A stretch of DNA of 64,000 nt from Mikania micrantha (lineage: Eukaryota > Streptophyta > Magnoliopsida > Asterales > Asteraceae). The notes below the pieces were generated by a model. It did no database searches. It worked only from the letters and a program-made list of their open reading frames with translations, and was not told the origin of the DNA. The DNA lies in the NCBI GenBank assembly GCA_009363875.1, contig CM018680.1:17183608-17247607 (forward strand). The letters are read 5' to 3'. This document shows, piece by piece, positions 34,701 to 46,800 of this stretch. Numbering within the stretch: position 1 is the first letter of the stretch; each line of letters opens with the position of its first letter. The position numbers were made by a program, and so were the translations under genes.

Positions 34701-34830
34701 GAATACCATGAAATGAATCTCTTGATTTGAATACCATGAAATGATTCCCTTGATTTGAATACCATGAAATGATTCTCTTGATTTGAATACCATGAGCTGA
34801 TTCTCTTGATTTGAATACCATGAAGTAATG
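34701..34830 (-). repeat. 28-bp tandem repeat in the 3' LTR of C
   Basis: Four full units and a partial fifth of GAATACCATGAAATGATTCT plus CTTGATTT, beginning at 34701, 34729, 34757, 34785 and 34813. The same array is in the 5' LTR at 44791-44920. Confidence 0.92.
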
Positions 34831-35929
34831 ACCTTGTATATCAACAAGGTTTGTAACAAAAGAGTTTTTATAAAATCCATTGTTTAAAAGTGTTCATCCT
34901 TTATAAAACATTCGAGTAAACCTGTTATAAAACAGTTCAAGGGTCTTTATAAAACCTTTTTAGTAAAAAGAGTTTAATAGTTGATAAATCTTTTGAAAAC
35001 AGTTGATGAATCCCTTGGATTCGTAAAATGAACCTGCAATGTTTATAAGAATACATACATCTTGTGTAATGAAGTACAATTGTAAACAACTGGTTTGATC
35101 ACGTGTTCCACCCCAAAACAGTTATAAAACAGTAAAGAGGGGCTAAAGTTCTCACCTGTCTGCAGTAGACTCTGAACTAAAACAATTAGCAAGTAGCAAA
35201 CAAGACTTCTAACTGGTTCCTATATCATTGTAATCATACATAAGATATAAGATTTATAGTTGTATAGACTTTGATTCATTGATTGACTTGTGTTCTCATG
35301 ATTATGATTGTTGTGAAAACTTGAAAGTTATGATTTGAATCACTTGATTGATCATGGGTCCAAGAACGAATATGAAATGTTCCATTGTGCATAAATCTTA
35401 TGCATAAAATGATAATTGTTTGAGAATTTGATAACCATTGATTAACATGACTTATGAAAAGATGTTCCAATTGTTTAAGTTCTTGAGATTGTGAATTGAT
35501 CCCATTATTAGTTTAAGTTGCAACTTAAACCAACTAAGATCCAATTACAATCACTTTGAGTTGTGGCCAACCAGGGGCCATTTAAGTTAACCATGAGCCA
35601 ATTGAATATAATATTGGGCCAAATGAGTGTGATGTTGGCCCAATAACTTGTATATAGGCCTCGTAACGTGCCCAAGCTAATACAGAGTTAATTAGGATCA
35701 TAATGAGCCGTATGGGCTTGGATTGGGCCTAAGGGATTTGAGTTGGGCCGTCCAATGTTCATGTAGACCATTTAAAGTTCTAAGGTGTTATTGGGCCAAT
35801 TGAATACCGAAATGAACCAACCTAACTCCCTTGGGCTTGTCTCACCCTATGGGCCTTTTACTAATAGAATTTGGGCCAAGTAGGTTGAAGTTGGGCCGAA
35901 AGGAAGGTGGGCTGCCATTTGGGCAGCGA

Positions 35930-36470
35930 ACCTTTTAGGTTCATGGGCTAGGTTCGTCTATCATGATCCACCAACCATGCAAGGGTTCGGCTCAATATGG
36001 TGATGTATAGATTCGTCCCTAAGTTCCAAGGTTCGGCAATAACCAACGAACCATGCAGGGTTCGTCTTCCTATGGTTCGGCATAGGAGGGTTCGTGAGGT
36101 TTGTCTGCATGGGTTCGCTGCATGCCATAATAGGGTTCGTGACTCTGATGATGGTTCGGTTGATATCAACTGGTTCACAAAGGGTTCGACTGAGAAACCC
36201 TAATAGCTTCGGCTGCTGAAGTTGATTGCTCTAGGGTTCGTTAACCAGGATGGTTTCGGCTCAAATCCTAGGGCTCGCCATGGTTCGTGACTGATCCAGG
36301 GGGTTCGTGGCATCAGGATGGTTCGTCGGAGGCATGAAGGCTCGGCACAGGTTCGGGAGGTCCCCCAAAGGTTCGGCTGATGTCTAACGAACCATGCAGG
36401 TTCGTGGAGCCTCATTAGGGTTCGGCCAGCTGAGCATGAAGGTTCGGCCACCGAACCTGTTACCAGCATC
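35930..36470 (-). repeat. GGTTCG array in the 3' LTR of C
   Basis: About 19 GGTTCG words plus four CGAACC in about 540 bp, downstream of the TATA box on the sense strand. Open frames through it (for example 90 codons at 36200-36472) are repeat by-products. Confidence 0.88.
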
Positions 36471-36858
36471 ATCTCCTTCGTCGAACACCTGTTTCCAGAA
36501 CTCGATCTAAGCTAGGATAACTTCAGAGAATGTTGCTATAGGTGCGAAGCTGGGTATGATGTGCAGGGATCCGGCTAAGTGTCGAGTTTGAATCAAAAAC
36601 ACAAGAAACCCTATTTTCCCGAAACTTCTTCAGTTCATACCTCGTTTTTGGCCGGTGAAAATCTCCGATCTGCTGTACTTTCTTGCAGTACTCGTTGAGA
36701 GCTTCGCGTGGACACCAAGAACGACGAAATCCGTTGAGAAACGAGTGAGATACGATCGTTTAAAGTGGGTTTTCTAGAGAGAGAAAGGCTTGGCCGAAAA
36801 TTCTAGTGAGAGAAAGTGGTGTAGGTGAAATAAATGAGGATTTAAGCCTTGTTCAAGG

Positions 36859-36868
36859 CTTTTATAGT
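36859..36868 (-). promoter_or_regulatory. TATA box of the 3' LTR of C
   Basis: On the minus strand CGGACTATAAAAGCC. The equivalent in the 5' LTR, which would drive the element, is at 46949-46958. Confidence 0.65.
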
Positions 36869-37232
36869 CCGTAAGGTATTCGGGTTCGTTTCGGTCGCTC
36901 GGTTCGCGTTTCCGGAACGTAGCGCGTATTTTACGCGGTTTTAAAATAAAAGAGTTGTTAAACTCATTTAAATGATGAGTTTCAAAATTGTAAAAATATA
37001 AAATAATTAATTTAATTATTTTTACTCTTCGTGTGTTGACAGATCGTTAAACACTCACAATTACGTGTATACCCGCAATCGCGTACGTTTTTCGATCGTA
37101 TTAATTATTTAAAGTCGTTTAATCATAATTATAAGTTCAACATTCGTATCATTATGGATCGTCACCCATAACTATACTCAGTCTCGCTTACGTATTACGA
37201 TTCTTGTTGAATTAATTGTCATAATATTCGTC

Positions 37233-37340
37233 TTGACACTACGCACCAACACTATCCTGTTACACCGAACGCAGTATATATATAGGACTCACTCTCGCTG
37301 CCCACCACTGTTCCGATATAACACAATAATGTTCTTGCCT
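37233..37340 (-). repeat. Nested-hairpin module in the 3' LTR of C
   Basis: A diverged copy with TATATATAGGACTCACTCTCGC and CCCACCACTGTTCCGATATA. The outer arms are ACCGAACGCAG and CTGTTCCGAT. Its twin lies at 47323-47430. Confidence 0.55.
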
Positions 37341-37502
37341 AGTGAACTCGACTGTAAATAAATAATACATACTTGTTAAATGATAAAGATTTTAACACAC
37401 AAGCACATAATGAACATATGATTCACATTGACTGACTGAACATGTACACACACTGTTCTAACACTGTTTACGACTATCATGACTAAATGCACAAATGTTA
37501 CA

Positions 37503-37513
37503 GTCTCCCCTAG
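37503..37513 (-). other. Polypurine tract of element C
   Basis: On the minus strand CTAGGGGAGAC directly before the 3' LTR. Confidence 0.8.
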
Positions 37514-37535
37514 TTAAGGGAATTTCGTCCCGAAA

Positions 37536-40500
37536 TTAACTAGCCGAAGATACTGTAAAAAGATGAGGGTACTTAAGCTTCATCTGGTCTTCACGTTCCC
37601 AGGTGAACTCAGCACCGCGTTTGCCCTCCCATCGTACCTTTACGATCGGGATACGGCTGCGTTTAAGTTTCTTGACCCCATGATCCATGATCTCAACTGG
37701 ACGTTCTATGAATTGCATGTTGTTCTGAATCTGTATGTCTTCCAGTGGAATCTGAACATCATGATCCGCTAAGCATTTCTTAAGATTTGATACATGAAAA
37801 GTATCATGAACATTGCTTAGCTCCACTGGAAGTTTGAGTTTGTAGGCTACGGGACCAATCCGTTCCAGGATCTTAAAAGGTCCAACGTACCTTGGTGCAA
37901 GTTTCCCTTTCTTCCCGAATCGGACAACGCCTTTCCAGGGAGAAACCTTGAGTAAGACTCGGTCACCGACTTGAAACTCAAGCGGTTTCCGTTGTCGATC
38001 AGCATAACTCTTCTGCCGATCTCGTGCGGCCTTAAGCCGTGACTGAATGATTGTGATTTTGTCTGATGTTTCCTGAATGAGTTCTGGTCCTACGACCTGT
38101 GAGTCACCAATCTCGGTCCAACAGACCGGTGATCGGCACTTTCTACCATATAGAGCTTCAAATGGTGCACATTGAATGCTCGTATGCTAGCTATTGTTAT
38201 ATGAAAACTCAATGAGTGGGAGATGAGTGTCCCAACTTCCACCGAAGTCAATGACACAAGAACGAAGCATGTCCTCAAGTGTTTGGATAGTCCTTTCGCT
38301 TTGACCATCAGTTTGGGGATGATACGCCGTGCTAAGATTAACACGCGTTCCCAAAGCCTTTTGCAATGATTGCCAAAAGCGAGAAGTGAAACGACTATCA
38401 CGATCAGATATGATTGATGTTGGAGTACCATGACGTGCAATGATTTCGTTGATGTACAATGTGGATAACTTCTCCATCTTGTAATCCTCTCGGATCGGGA
38501 GAAAATGAGCAGATTTGGTGAGTCGATCAACGATCACCCAAATCGAATCGTAACCTCGCGGAGTTCTCGGCAACTTTGTTATGAAATCCATGGAAATTTG
38601 CTCCCATTACCATTGAGGAATTTCAGGTTGCTGTAGAAGTCCCGAAGGCTTTTGATGTTCTGCTTTGACTTTTGAACAAGTAAGACATTTTCCCACGTAC
38701 AGTGCTATGTCTTTCTTCATTCCCGGCCACCAGTAAGATGTCCTCAAGTCTTGATACATCTTGTCGGCTCCAGGATGAACTGAGTATCGCGACTTATGAG
38801 CCTCATCACAGATGAGTGTGCGCAATTCTTCAGACTTTGGAATCCAAATGCGGCCGTTGAGATATAACACCCCATCAGATCGGGGTTCTAGTTTCTTCTC
38901 AATGCCACAATCCAAGTCTGTCTTGAGTTGATTGTCTGTTACTACTTGTTGTTGTGCAATTCGAATCAAGTCTTTCAAGTTTGGCTGTGTGTTGATCTCC
39001 ATGGCTCTTACACGAATTGGTTTGACTGGTTCCTTGCGACTAAGAGCATCCGCCACCACATTGGCTTTACCCGGATGGTAACGAATCTCACAGTCGTAAT
39101 CAGTTAGAAGCTCAACCCAACACCGTTGTCTCATGTTGAGTTCTTTCTGATTTAGAATGTGTTGTAGGCTCTTATGGTCTGTATAGATAACACATTTAGT
39201 ACCATACAGGTAGTGTCTCCAAATCTTCAATGCAAAGACCACAGCCCCTAACTCAAGGTCATGAGTAGTGTAATTCTTCTCGTGAACCTTAAGTTGTCTT
39301 GAAGCATAAGCAATGACCTTGTCCCGTTGCATAAGTACACAACCGAGACCAAGATTTGAAGCATCACAGTAGATAATGAAATCATCACTGCCTTCTGGAA
39401 GACTAAGGATAGGGGAGTTGCATAACTTCTGTTTAAGAAGTTGAAATGCATCTTCCTGTTTCTGTCCCCATATAAACGCTTGACTTTTCTGAGTCAAAGT
39501 GGTAAGTGGCAAGGCAAGCTTAGAGAAATTCGCAATGAATCTCCTGTAATAACCCGCCAGACCCAGAAACGAACGAATCTCTGTTGGAGTAGATGGAGTA
39601 GTCCAGTTCTTAATCGCCTCAATCTTTGCTGGATCTACATGTATTCCATCCTTGTTGATGACATGTCCTAAGAAGTGAACTTCCTTTAGCCAAAACTCAC
39701 ATTTTGAGAATTTTCCATAAAGTTGTTCAGCTCTTAGTAACTCTAAGACTTTCCTCAAATGATCTTCATGCTCTTGTTCCGACTTGGAATAAATCAGGAT
39801 GTCGTCAATAAAGACAATAACAAACTGATCTAAATATGGCCTGCAGACTCGATTCATCAAGTCCATGAACACTGCGGGTGCGTTGGTCAGCCCAAATGGC
39901 ATAACCACAAACTCATAGTGTCCATATCGAGTCCTAAATGCAGTCTTTGGTATATCCTCATCATTTACTCTTAACTGATGATACCCAGATCGTAAGTCAA
40001 TCTTAGAGAAGCAAGTTGCTCCCTGTAATTGATCAAACAGATCATCGATCCTGGGCAGAGGATATCTATTCTTGATTGTCAACTTGTTCAACTCACGATA
40101 GTCGATGCACATACGAAATGAACCGTCTTTCTTTTTGACAAAGAGAACCGGAGCTCCCCATGGAGAGAAACTCGGTCTTATGAAACCTTTGTCTAAAAGT
40201 TCTTGAAGCTGACTAGACAGTTCTTGCATCTCAGACGGTGCTAATCGATACGGTGACTTCGCCACTGGGTTTGCTCCAGGGACGAGATCAATTCTAAACT
40301 CCACTTGTCGGACTGGTGGTAGTCCAGGCAAGTCTTCTGGGAATACGTCTGGATATTCTTTGATAACTGGAACATCTCCAACTGCTTTCTTTTCAGGTTT
40401 CTTTTCCACTACATGAGCTAGGAAAGCATAATATTTCTTCTTCAAGTACTTCCTCGCCTTGATGCACGATACAATCTTCAATCCGCGGCATGGTTTCTCG

Positions 40501-42068
40501 CCGTAGACTATCATCGTTTCGCCGGACGGTAAGGGGATTCGGATAAGTTTCTCCGAGCATACGATTTCAGCATTGTTTTTGGATAACCAATCCATTCCTA
40601 CTACAACTTCGAAGCTTCCGAGAGTCATAGGAATGAGATCGATGGAAAAGAGATGGTCGTTTAATCTTAATTCACAAGCATGAATTATGGAATTTACAAC
40701 TATGGTCTTACCATTCGCTACTTCTACAGTATAGGGAGCAGTAAGTGTGGATAGTTGCATATTAAGCAAAGAAGCAGTATGAGTAGAGATAAAACTTTTA
40801 TCGGCACCAGTATCAAATATGATAGGAACATAATGATCATTGATAAGAAATGTACCCGTGATGACTGCCGGCTCTTCACGTGCTTCAGCAGTTCCAATAA
40901 CAAAAGCATGAGCAGCAGCAGTATTGTTGTTGAGTTTTGGACACTGATTTCTGAAGTGTCCCTTTGCTCCACAATTATAACAGGCCCTTCCACCTGTAGC
41001 AGCAGTGGTAGTGGTAGCAGTTGTTGCAGCAGCAAGGTGAGTAGCTCGGCATGTAGCTGCAAAGTGTCCCATTCGCCCACATTTTAGACACTTCTTGCAT
41101 GGAGTGTTGGGCAGATGATGATACTGGCATTTGGTGCAAAGTGGAAACGGGCCAGTGTAAGGCTTTCTGGCATTAGCAGGTTGTGGCATAGCAGTAATAG
41201 GTGTGGCATGAGTAGGTGCAGCTGCAGTCAACGCTGCAAAGTTCTTGATTGTCTTTTGCTTCTTCTTCTTGTGATGGTGCTGTTCAGGCTTCTTGCCTTC
41301 TTCAATCTGAGCTCTCTTGAATCCCTTTCGGGTGAGCACACCAGATTTCACATACTCCTCAGTAAGAGTAGCACCAAGTTGAATGGCTGCCTCCAAAGTA
41401 GTGGGGTTGTTTCCCATAACAGTTCCTCTGACAACCAAAGGCAAACCTTCAATGTACTTCTCTATCCTGCGGGATAGAGGAGTAACCAAATGGGGTACCA
41501 GAATGCACAACTCATGGAATCGAGTTGTGTACTTGGCATTTTCACCACTGTCTTGCACCAGATTCCACATCTCTACCTCGAGTTTCTTCAATTCATGACG
41601 TGGACAAAACTTTTCCACAAGCAGATTCTTGAAACCGTCCCACGGTAATGATAACGCGACTTCTCGGCCTCTGGTGTTCTTCTCAGAATTCCACCAGGTG
41701 AGAGCGCCTTTGTGAAAAGCGCTTGAGGCCATCTTCACCTTCAGATTTTCAGGACATCCTGTGAAATCAAGAATATCCTCGATGCTTTCCAGCCACTGCA
41801 GTAGGCCGGTAGCTCCTTCAGTACCAGCGTACTTAGGAGGTTTAGCATCATTGAACTGCTTGAAAGTGAAGTTAACAGTTCCAGCATTAGTGGCATTGGA
41901 GTTGTGTGCTGAATCACTGGTACTACCCCGAAGATTTTGGGTGATATCAGTGACCATGCCAGGAATCACATCCCGCATATGAACCGCGATAGCTCGAGCA
42001 ATCTTGTCGATCTCATCGTCGTTGCCACTTGTTGAACCCCCTCCGTTAGGATCACGTCGGGGAGGCAT
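37536..42068 (-). pseudogene. gag-pol polyprotein of gypsy element C, interrupted by two in-frame stops
   Basis: One continuous frame of 1510 codons from ATG 42068 (MPPRRDPNGGG) to the stop at 37536-37538. The frame extends 6 codons upstream only through a GTG. Gag spans residues about 1-400 with CCHC knuckles C327-x2-C-x4-H-x4-C340 and C363-C376. Protease has D419-T-G. RT ends around FIDD (753-756). RNase H begins near D902. The integrase HHCC finger is H1091, H1098, C1128, C1131, followed by the core (MDFITKLPRT...) and a chromodomain-like tail (IPIVKVRWEGKRGAEFTWERED). The frame is broken by TAA at 38607-38609 (codon 1154, a Lys in B) and TAG at 38187-38189 (codon 1294, a Tyr in B), both in integrase. 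Readthrough would be needed for active integrase; gag to RNase H is intact. The complete frame and near-identical LTRs make it the youngest element here. Confidence 0.95.
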
Positions 42069-42267
42069 TCTACGAATAGAAGCCACAAGTGGGTCAGTAA
42101 TGAGGAAGGATACAATTGAATTTTCATGATAAGGTCAGTAATATATCCATACTACTAGTATTATCATTCAATTGTAATATGATCCAGTACACGTATAAGT
42201 TATCAACTTATTTGCATACTTATAATGTGAATATGTACGATGTTCCATGATCTCACCACCAAATCTA

Positions 42268-42364
42268 CACACTGACACTTTCCCGATATACCGAAAACAG
42301 CTTATATATAGGGCTCACTCTCGCTGCCCACCACCGTTTCGATATACCACGATCATGCCCTTGC
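42268..42364 (-). repeat. Nested-hairpin module in the C leader
   Basis: The outer stem GATATACCGAAAAC pairs with GTTTCGATATACC. The inner part is GGGCTCACTCTCGCTGCCC, with GGGC/GCCC pairing. Confidence 0.65.
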
Positions 42365-43172
42365 TAGCATTTGGCAACACGTTTGTACTTGGTTCCCAAG
42401 TGTGTTCCATTGATCAAGAATCTCATGATCTTTGATCAACTTGAACTATGATTGATTCCATGATTGAACTATGATTATGTTATGCGTGCACCTACTAACA
42501 GTTGTTAACATGTAGAACTAAGTCATACGTGTGTTCTACACTTTCCTGTTAACCTATGTCAGTAAGTACTAATGATGTAATCACTTAAGAATTTCACTTA
42601 AGGTTTACATTTACAGAATGTTCACAACTTGATTGATTCACCATAATGTTTGGTTCATCCAAGTTTGAATTGCACTATGATTTGATTCACCAATGATTGT
42701 TTCCCAAATGTTTGTATCCCATGTGTTTGACTCATGTTCCATGTTTCCAGTTGATCCCGAATCCTCACTCCAAATACAAACGCCGGATTCCCCCTAACGT
42801 ACTGAAATAAGCTTATATATAGGGTAAGCTCTCACCGACCCACCACTTACCTCAACACGTCAGCGTTAATCCGTCGTCTATATTTGGGGCTAAGATTCCA
42901 ACTGTTGATTGACTATGATTGTTTCACGATTGCCTCTTGTTCTATGGATATGTTTATGATTATGTAAACCATGGTTCTTAATTTGCTTGAAATTAAAACC
43001 TTAGGTTTTAGCATGTGTGTCCTAGGTTAATTAACCTAGGTTCTCAATACTTACAGTATCGAGTATAATGATCTCTTGTGAGAACTTCAACTAAAGAATA
43101 CTGTTACACAGATTCTAAGTTATAAAGTTCCTATGATAATGAACACCTGATAATGATAACAATGATAACAAT

Positions 43173-43670
43173 GACAAGGATTTCAAATCAAGATTCTAAA
43201 TTAATAGTTCTTGACCTTTGAATTCCTATAATGAGCATGACAAGGATTTCAAATCAAGACTCTAAATTAATAGATCTTGACATTTGAATTCCTATAATGA
43301 ATATGACAAGGATTTCAAATCAAGACTCTAAATTAATAGACCTTGACATTTGAATTCCTATAATGAATATGACAAGGACTTTAGATCAAAGATACAAATC
43401 TTTGCCTCTAAATCCCATAATGAATATGACAAGGATCTTAGATCAAAGATACTAAATTAATAGATCTTTGCCTCTAAATCCCATAATGAATATGACAAGG
43501 ACTTTAGATCAAAGATATCAATCTTTGCCTCTAAATCCTATAATGATCTCTGTGTGAGAATTTCAAATCAAGGATACTAAGAATACAGATCCTTGCCTCT
43601 GAAATCCTTAAATGCATATGTGTGAGAATTTAATTCGGTTTCTAAAATTATAGAAGTCCGATTCAAATTC
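43173..43670 (-). repeat. Tandem array of eight hairpin units in the C leader
   Basis: Units of about 58-75 bp, each with facing arms. Arm pairs: 43178-43193/43208-43226, 43244-43259/43275-43292, 43310-43325/43339-43358, 43376-43393/43398-43415, 43433-43450/43464-43481, 43499-43516/43521-43538, 43559-43575/43589-43607 and 43626-43643/43652-43670. Units 1-3 pair GGATTTCAAATCAAGA with TCTTGACATTTGAATTCC. Units 4-6 pair GGACTTTAGATCAAAGAT with ATCTTTGCCTCTAAATCC. Unit 7 uses ATTTCA...CAAGGAT, and unit 8 is quite different. The array starts about 190 nt after the PBS. Confidence 0.85.
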
Positions 43671-43856
43671 TTTGACTCGATGTCTAATCTTAGTAAAATG
43701 TCCCTAAGATCTTTCAAGCTTGATGTAGACTTAATGCTCACTTAAGTTACTTAGATCCTAAGTATCCTCAAGTCTATAGCACTTAGTCCTATTGGGTAGC
43801 TTAGGTTATAGTCTAGGTCATTAAACATTGGGTTTTTCCTAGTTCTCTACAACCTT

Positions 43857-43869
43857 GGCTCTGATACCA
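43857..43869 (-). other. Primer binding site of element C (initiator tRNA-Met)
   Basis: On the minus strand TGGTATCAGAGCC, three bases after the 5' LTR. Confidence 0.92.
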
Positions 43870-43872
43870 ACC

Positions 43873-46800
43873 TGTCACACCCCTGCGCCGCGTGCGGAAT
43901 CCACGGCGCGGTGACGTATGATCAGTTGAATCATGCACAAGTATTGAATAAGAACAACCACAATGGATTACTAAGTTTCATAATGTTTAGACAATTGTTT
44001 AGTTACAGACAATCTATCTACCAAAAGAAAGACAACTACAGACCCAAAATATAGTTTACAAAATAAGACTTCAAACAAGACAATTAAACAATTAGGATTT
44101 TGTGTGTTTCTAATCCATCCTAGCATGTTTCTTCATCTTGTTCTATCTTAGAATGGTCTCCTTAGTTGTCCCTGAGAATGTCTTAAACCTGATTACCTGA
44201 AACACGTGAAAAGTAACTGTCAACTACAGACGTAGTTGGTGAGAACAATAGGTTTAAACATTCGTAAACATGAGTATATGATATAAGGCATAGGTAAGTT
44301 AAAGCAACATAAGATTCACACGGATGAGCTGCAACCCAAACTAACATCAAGTAAGAAAATGAGTGTGAACAGTCCAATCACTGTTCACACAAGAGCCAAC
44401 ATATAATATCAAGTCCCAAAGCACGTTTGGAGTTAGATAATACATCAGCAGTTTTGATAACCATATGACACCAGACCTGCAGTTAGCTTTTAAAAACTAA
44501 TTTAGAAGCTAACTCCATCCTGGATAAGAAAACAATGACACCAAACCTGCAGTTAGCTTTTAAAACCAATTTAAAAGCTAACTCCATCTTGGATAAGAAA
44601 CAATGAGTCCGCTTTCCCTTGTTGTGATCACCCATTACTAACGACAATGAAACTTGATGGGTTTATAAGTTTGTTTACAGCAATAGACACCATGTTTATG
44701 AATCTTACTTTAACCGAATGTGTTAATGCCTTAATTGATAACATGAACTGAAAACCTGGATTTAATCCCATGAATTAAATCCTTTGTTTTGAATACCATG
44801 AAATGAATCTCTTGATTTGAATACCATGAAATGATTCCCTTGATTTGAATACCATGAAATGATTCTCTTGATTTGAATACCATGAGCTGATTCTCTTGAT
44901 TTGAATACCATGAAGTAATGACCTTGTATATCAACAAGGTTTGTAACAAAAGAGTTTTTATAAAATCCATTGTTTAAAAGTGTTCATCCTTTATAAAACA
45001 TTCGAGTAAACCTGTTATAAAACAGTTCAAGGGTCTTTATAAAACCTTTTTAGTAAAAAGAGTTTAATAGTTGATAAATCTTTTGAAAACAGTTGATGAA
45101 TCCCTTGGATTCGTAAAATGAACCTGCAATGTTTATAAGAATACATACATCTTGTGTAATGAAGTACAATTGTAAACAACTGGTTTGATCACGTGTTCCA
45201 CCCCAAAACAGTTATAAAACAGTAAAGAGGGGCTAAAGTTCTCACCTGTCTGCAGTAGACTCTGAACTAAAACAATTAGCAAGTAGCAAACAGGACTTCT
45301 AACTGGTTCCTATATCATTGTAATCATACATAAGATATAAGATTTATAGTTGTATAGACTTTGATTCATTGATTGACTTGTGTTCTCATGATTATGATTG
45401 TTGTGAAAACTTGAAAGTTATGATTTGAATCACTTGATTGATCATGGGTCCAAGAACGAATATGAAATGTTCCATTGTGCATAAATCTTATGCATAAAAT
45501 GATAATTGTTTGAGAATTTGATAACCATTGATTAACATGACTTATGAAAAGATGTTCCAATTGTTTAAGTTCTTGAGATTGTGAATTGATCCCATTATTA
45601 GTTTAAGTTGCATCTTAAACCAACTAAGATCCAATTACAATCACTTTGAGTTGTCGCCAACCATGGGCCATTTAAGTTAACCATGAGCCAATTGAATATA
45701 ATATTGGGCCAAATGAGTGTGATGTTGGCCCAATAACTTGTATATAGGCCTCGTAACGCGCCCAAGCTAATACAGAGTTAATTAGGATCATAATGAGCCG
45801 TATGGGCTTGGATTGGGCCTAAGGGATTTGAGTTGGGCCGTCCAATGTTCATGTAGACCATTTAAAGTTCTAAGGTGTTATTGGGCCAATTGAATACCGA
45901 AATGAACCAACCTAACTCCCTTGGGCTTGTCTCACCCTATGGGCCTTTTACTAATAGAATTTGGGCCAAGTAGGTTGAAGTTGGGCCGAAAGGAAGGTGG
46001 GCTGCCATTTGGGCAGCGAACCTTTTAGGTTCATGGGCTAGGTTCGTCTATCATGATCCACCAACCATGCAAGGGTTCGGCTCAATATGGTGATGTATAG
46101 ATTCGTCCCTAAGTTCCAAGGTTCGGCAATAACCAACGAACCATGCAGGGTTCGTCTTCCTATGGTTCGGCATAGGAGGGTTCGTGAGGTTTGTCTGCAT
46201 GGGTTCGCTGCATGCCATAATAGGGTTCGTGACTCTGATGATGGTTCGGTTGATATCAACTGGTTCACAAAGGGTTCGACTGAGAAACCCTAATAGCTTC
46301 GGCTGCTGAAGTTGATTGCTCTAGGGTTCGTTAACCAGGATGGTTTCGGCTCAAATCCTAGGGCTCGCCATGGTTCGTGACTGATCCAGGGGGTTCGTGG
46401 CATCAGGATGGTTCGTCGGAGGCATGAAGGCTCGGCACAGGTTCGGGAGGTCCCCCAAAGGTTCGGCTGATGTCTAACGAACCATGCAGGTTCGTGGAGC
46501 CTCATTAGGGTTCGGCCAGCTGAGCATGAAGGTTCGGCCACCGAACCTGTTACCAGCATCATCTCCTTCGTCGAACACCTGTTTCCAGAACTCGATCTAA
46601 GCTAGGATAATTTCAGAGAATGTTGCTATAGGTGCGAAGCTGGGTATGATGTGCAGGGATCCGGCTAAGTGTCGAGTTTGAATCAAAAACACAAGAAACC
46701 CTATTTTCCCGAAACTTCTTCAGTTCATACCTCGTTTTTGGCCGGTGAAAATCTCCGATCTGCTGTACTTTCTTGCAGTACTCGTTGAGAGCTTCGCGTG

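Larger units (their letters stand above)
33783..37502 (-). mobile_element. 3' LTR of element C
   Basis: TGTAACATTTGTGC to GGGTGTGACA on the minus strand, 3720 bp. It holds a TATA box (36859-36868), GGTTCG array (35930-36470), 28-bp tandem repeat (34701-34830), a duplicated hairpin unit (34374-34516) and donor/acceptor-like sites at 36640, 35155 and 34107. Confidence 0.95.
42069..43856 (-). other. Untranslated leader of element C
   Basis: About 1.8 kb between PBS and gag. It contains a tandem hairpin array (43173-43670) and two nested-hairpin modules (42268-42364 and a diverged one near 42760-42890). The sense strand reads GGCTTCTATTCGTAG|AATG at the gag start, an acceptor-like site (G at 42070) at the same place as in B. 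Confidence 0.65.

Noticed and set aside
36200..36472. 90-codon open frame repeated at 46290-46562
   Set aside because: It lies wholly inside the GGTTCG array of both LTRs; the frame stays open because the repeat lacks stop words. No domain, no start context.
42069..42086. gag start six codons upstream in element C
   Set aside because: That codon is GTG; the ATG at 42068 (MPPRRDP) matches the gag start of B (MPPHRYN) and follows an acceptor-like site.
43173..43670. MicroRNA or hairpin siRNA precursor
   Set aside because: Stems are too short and imperfect (about 16 bp) for a plant miRNA precursor; reported as a structured leader instead.
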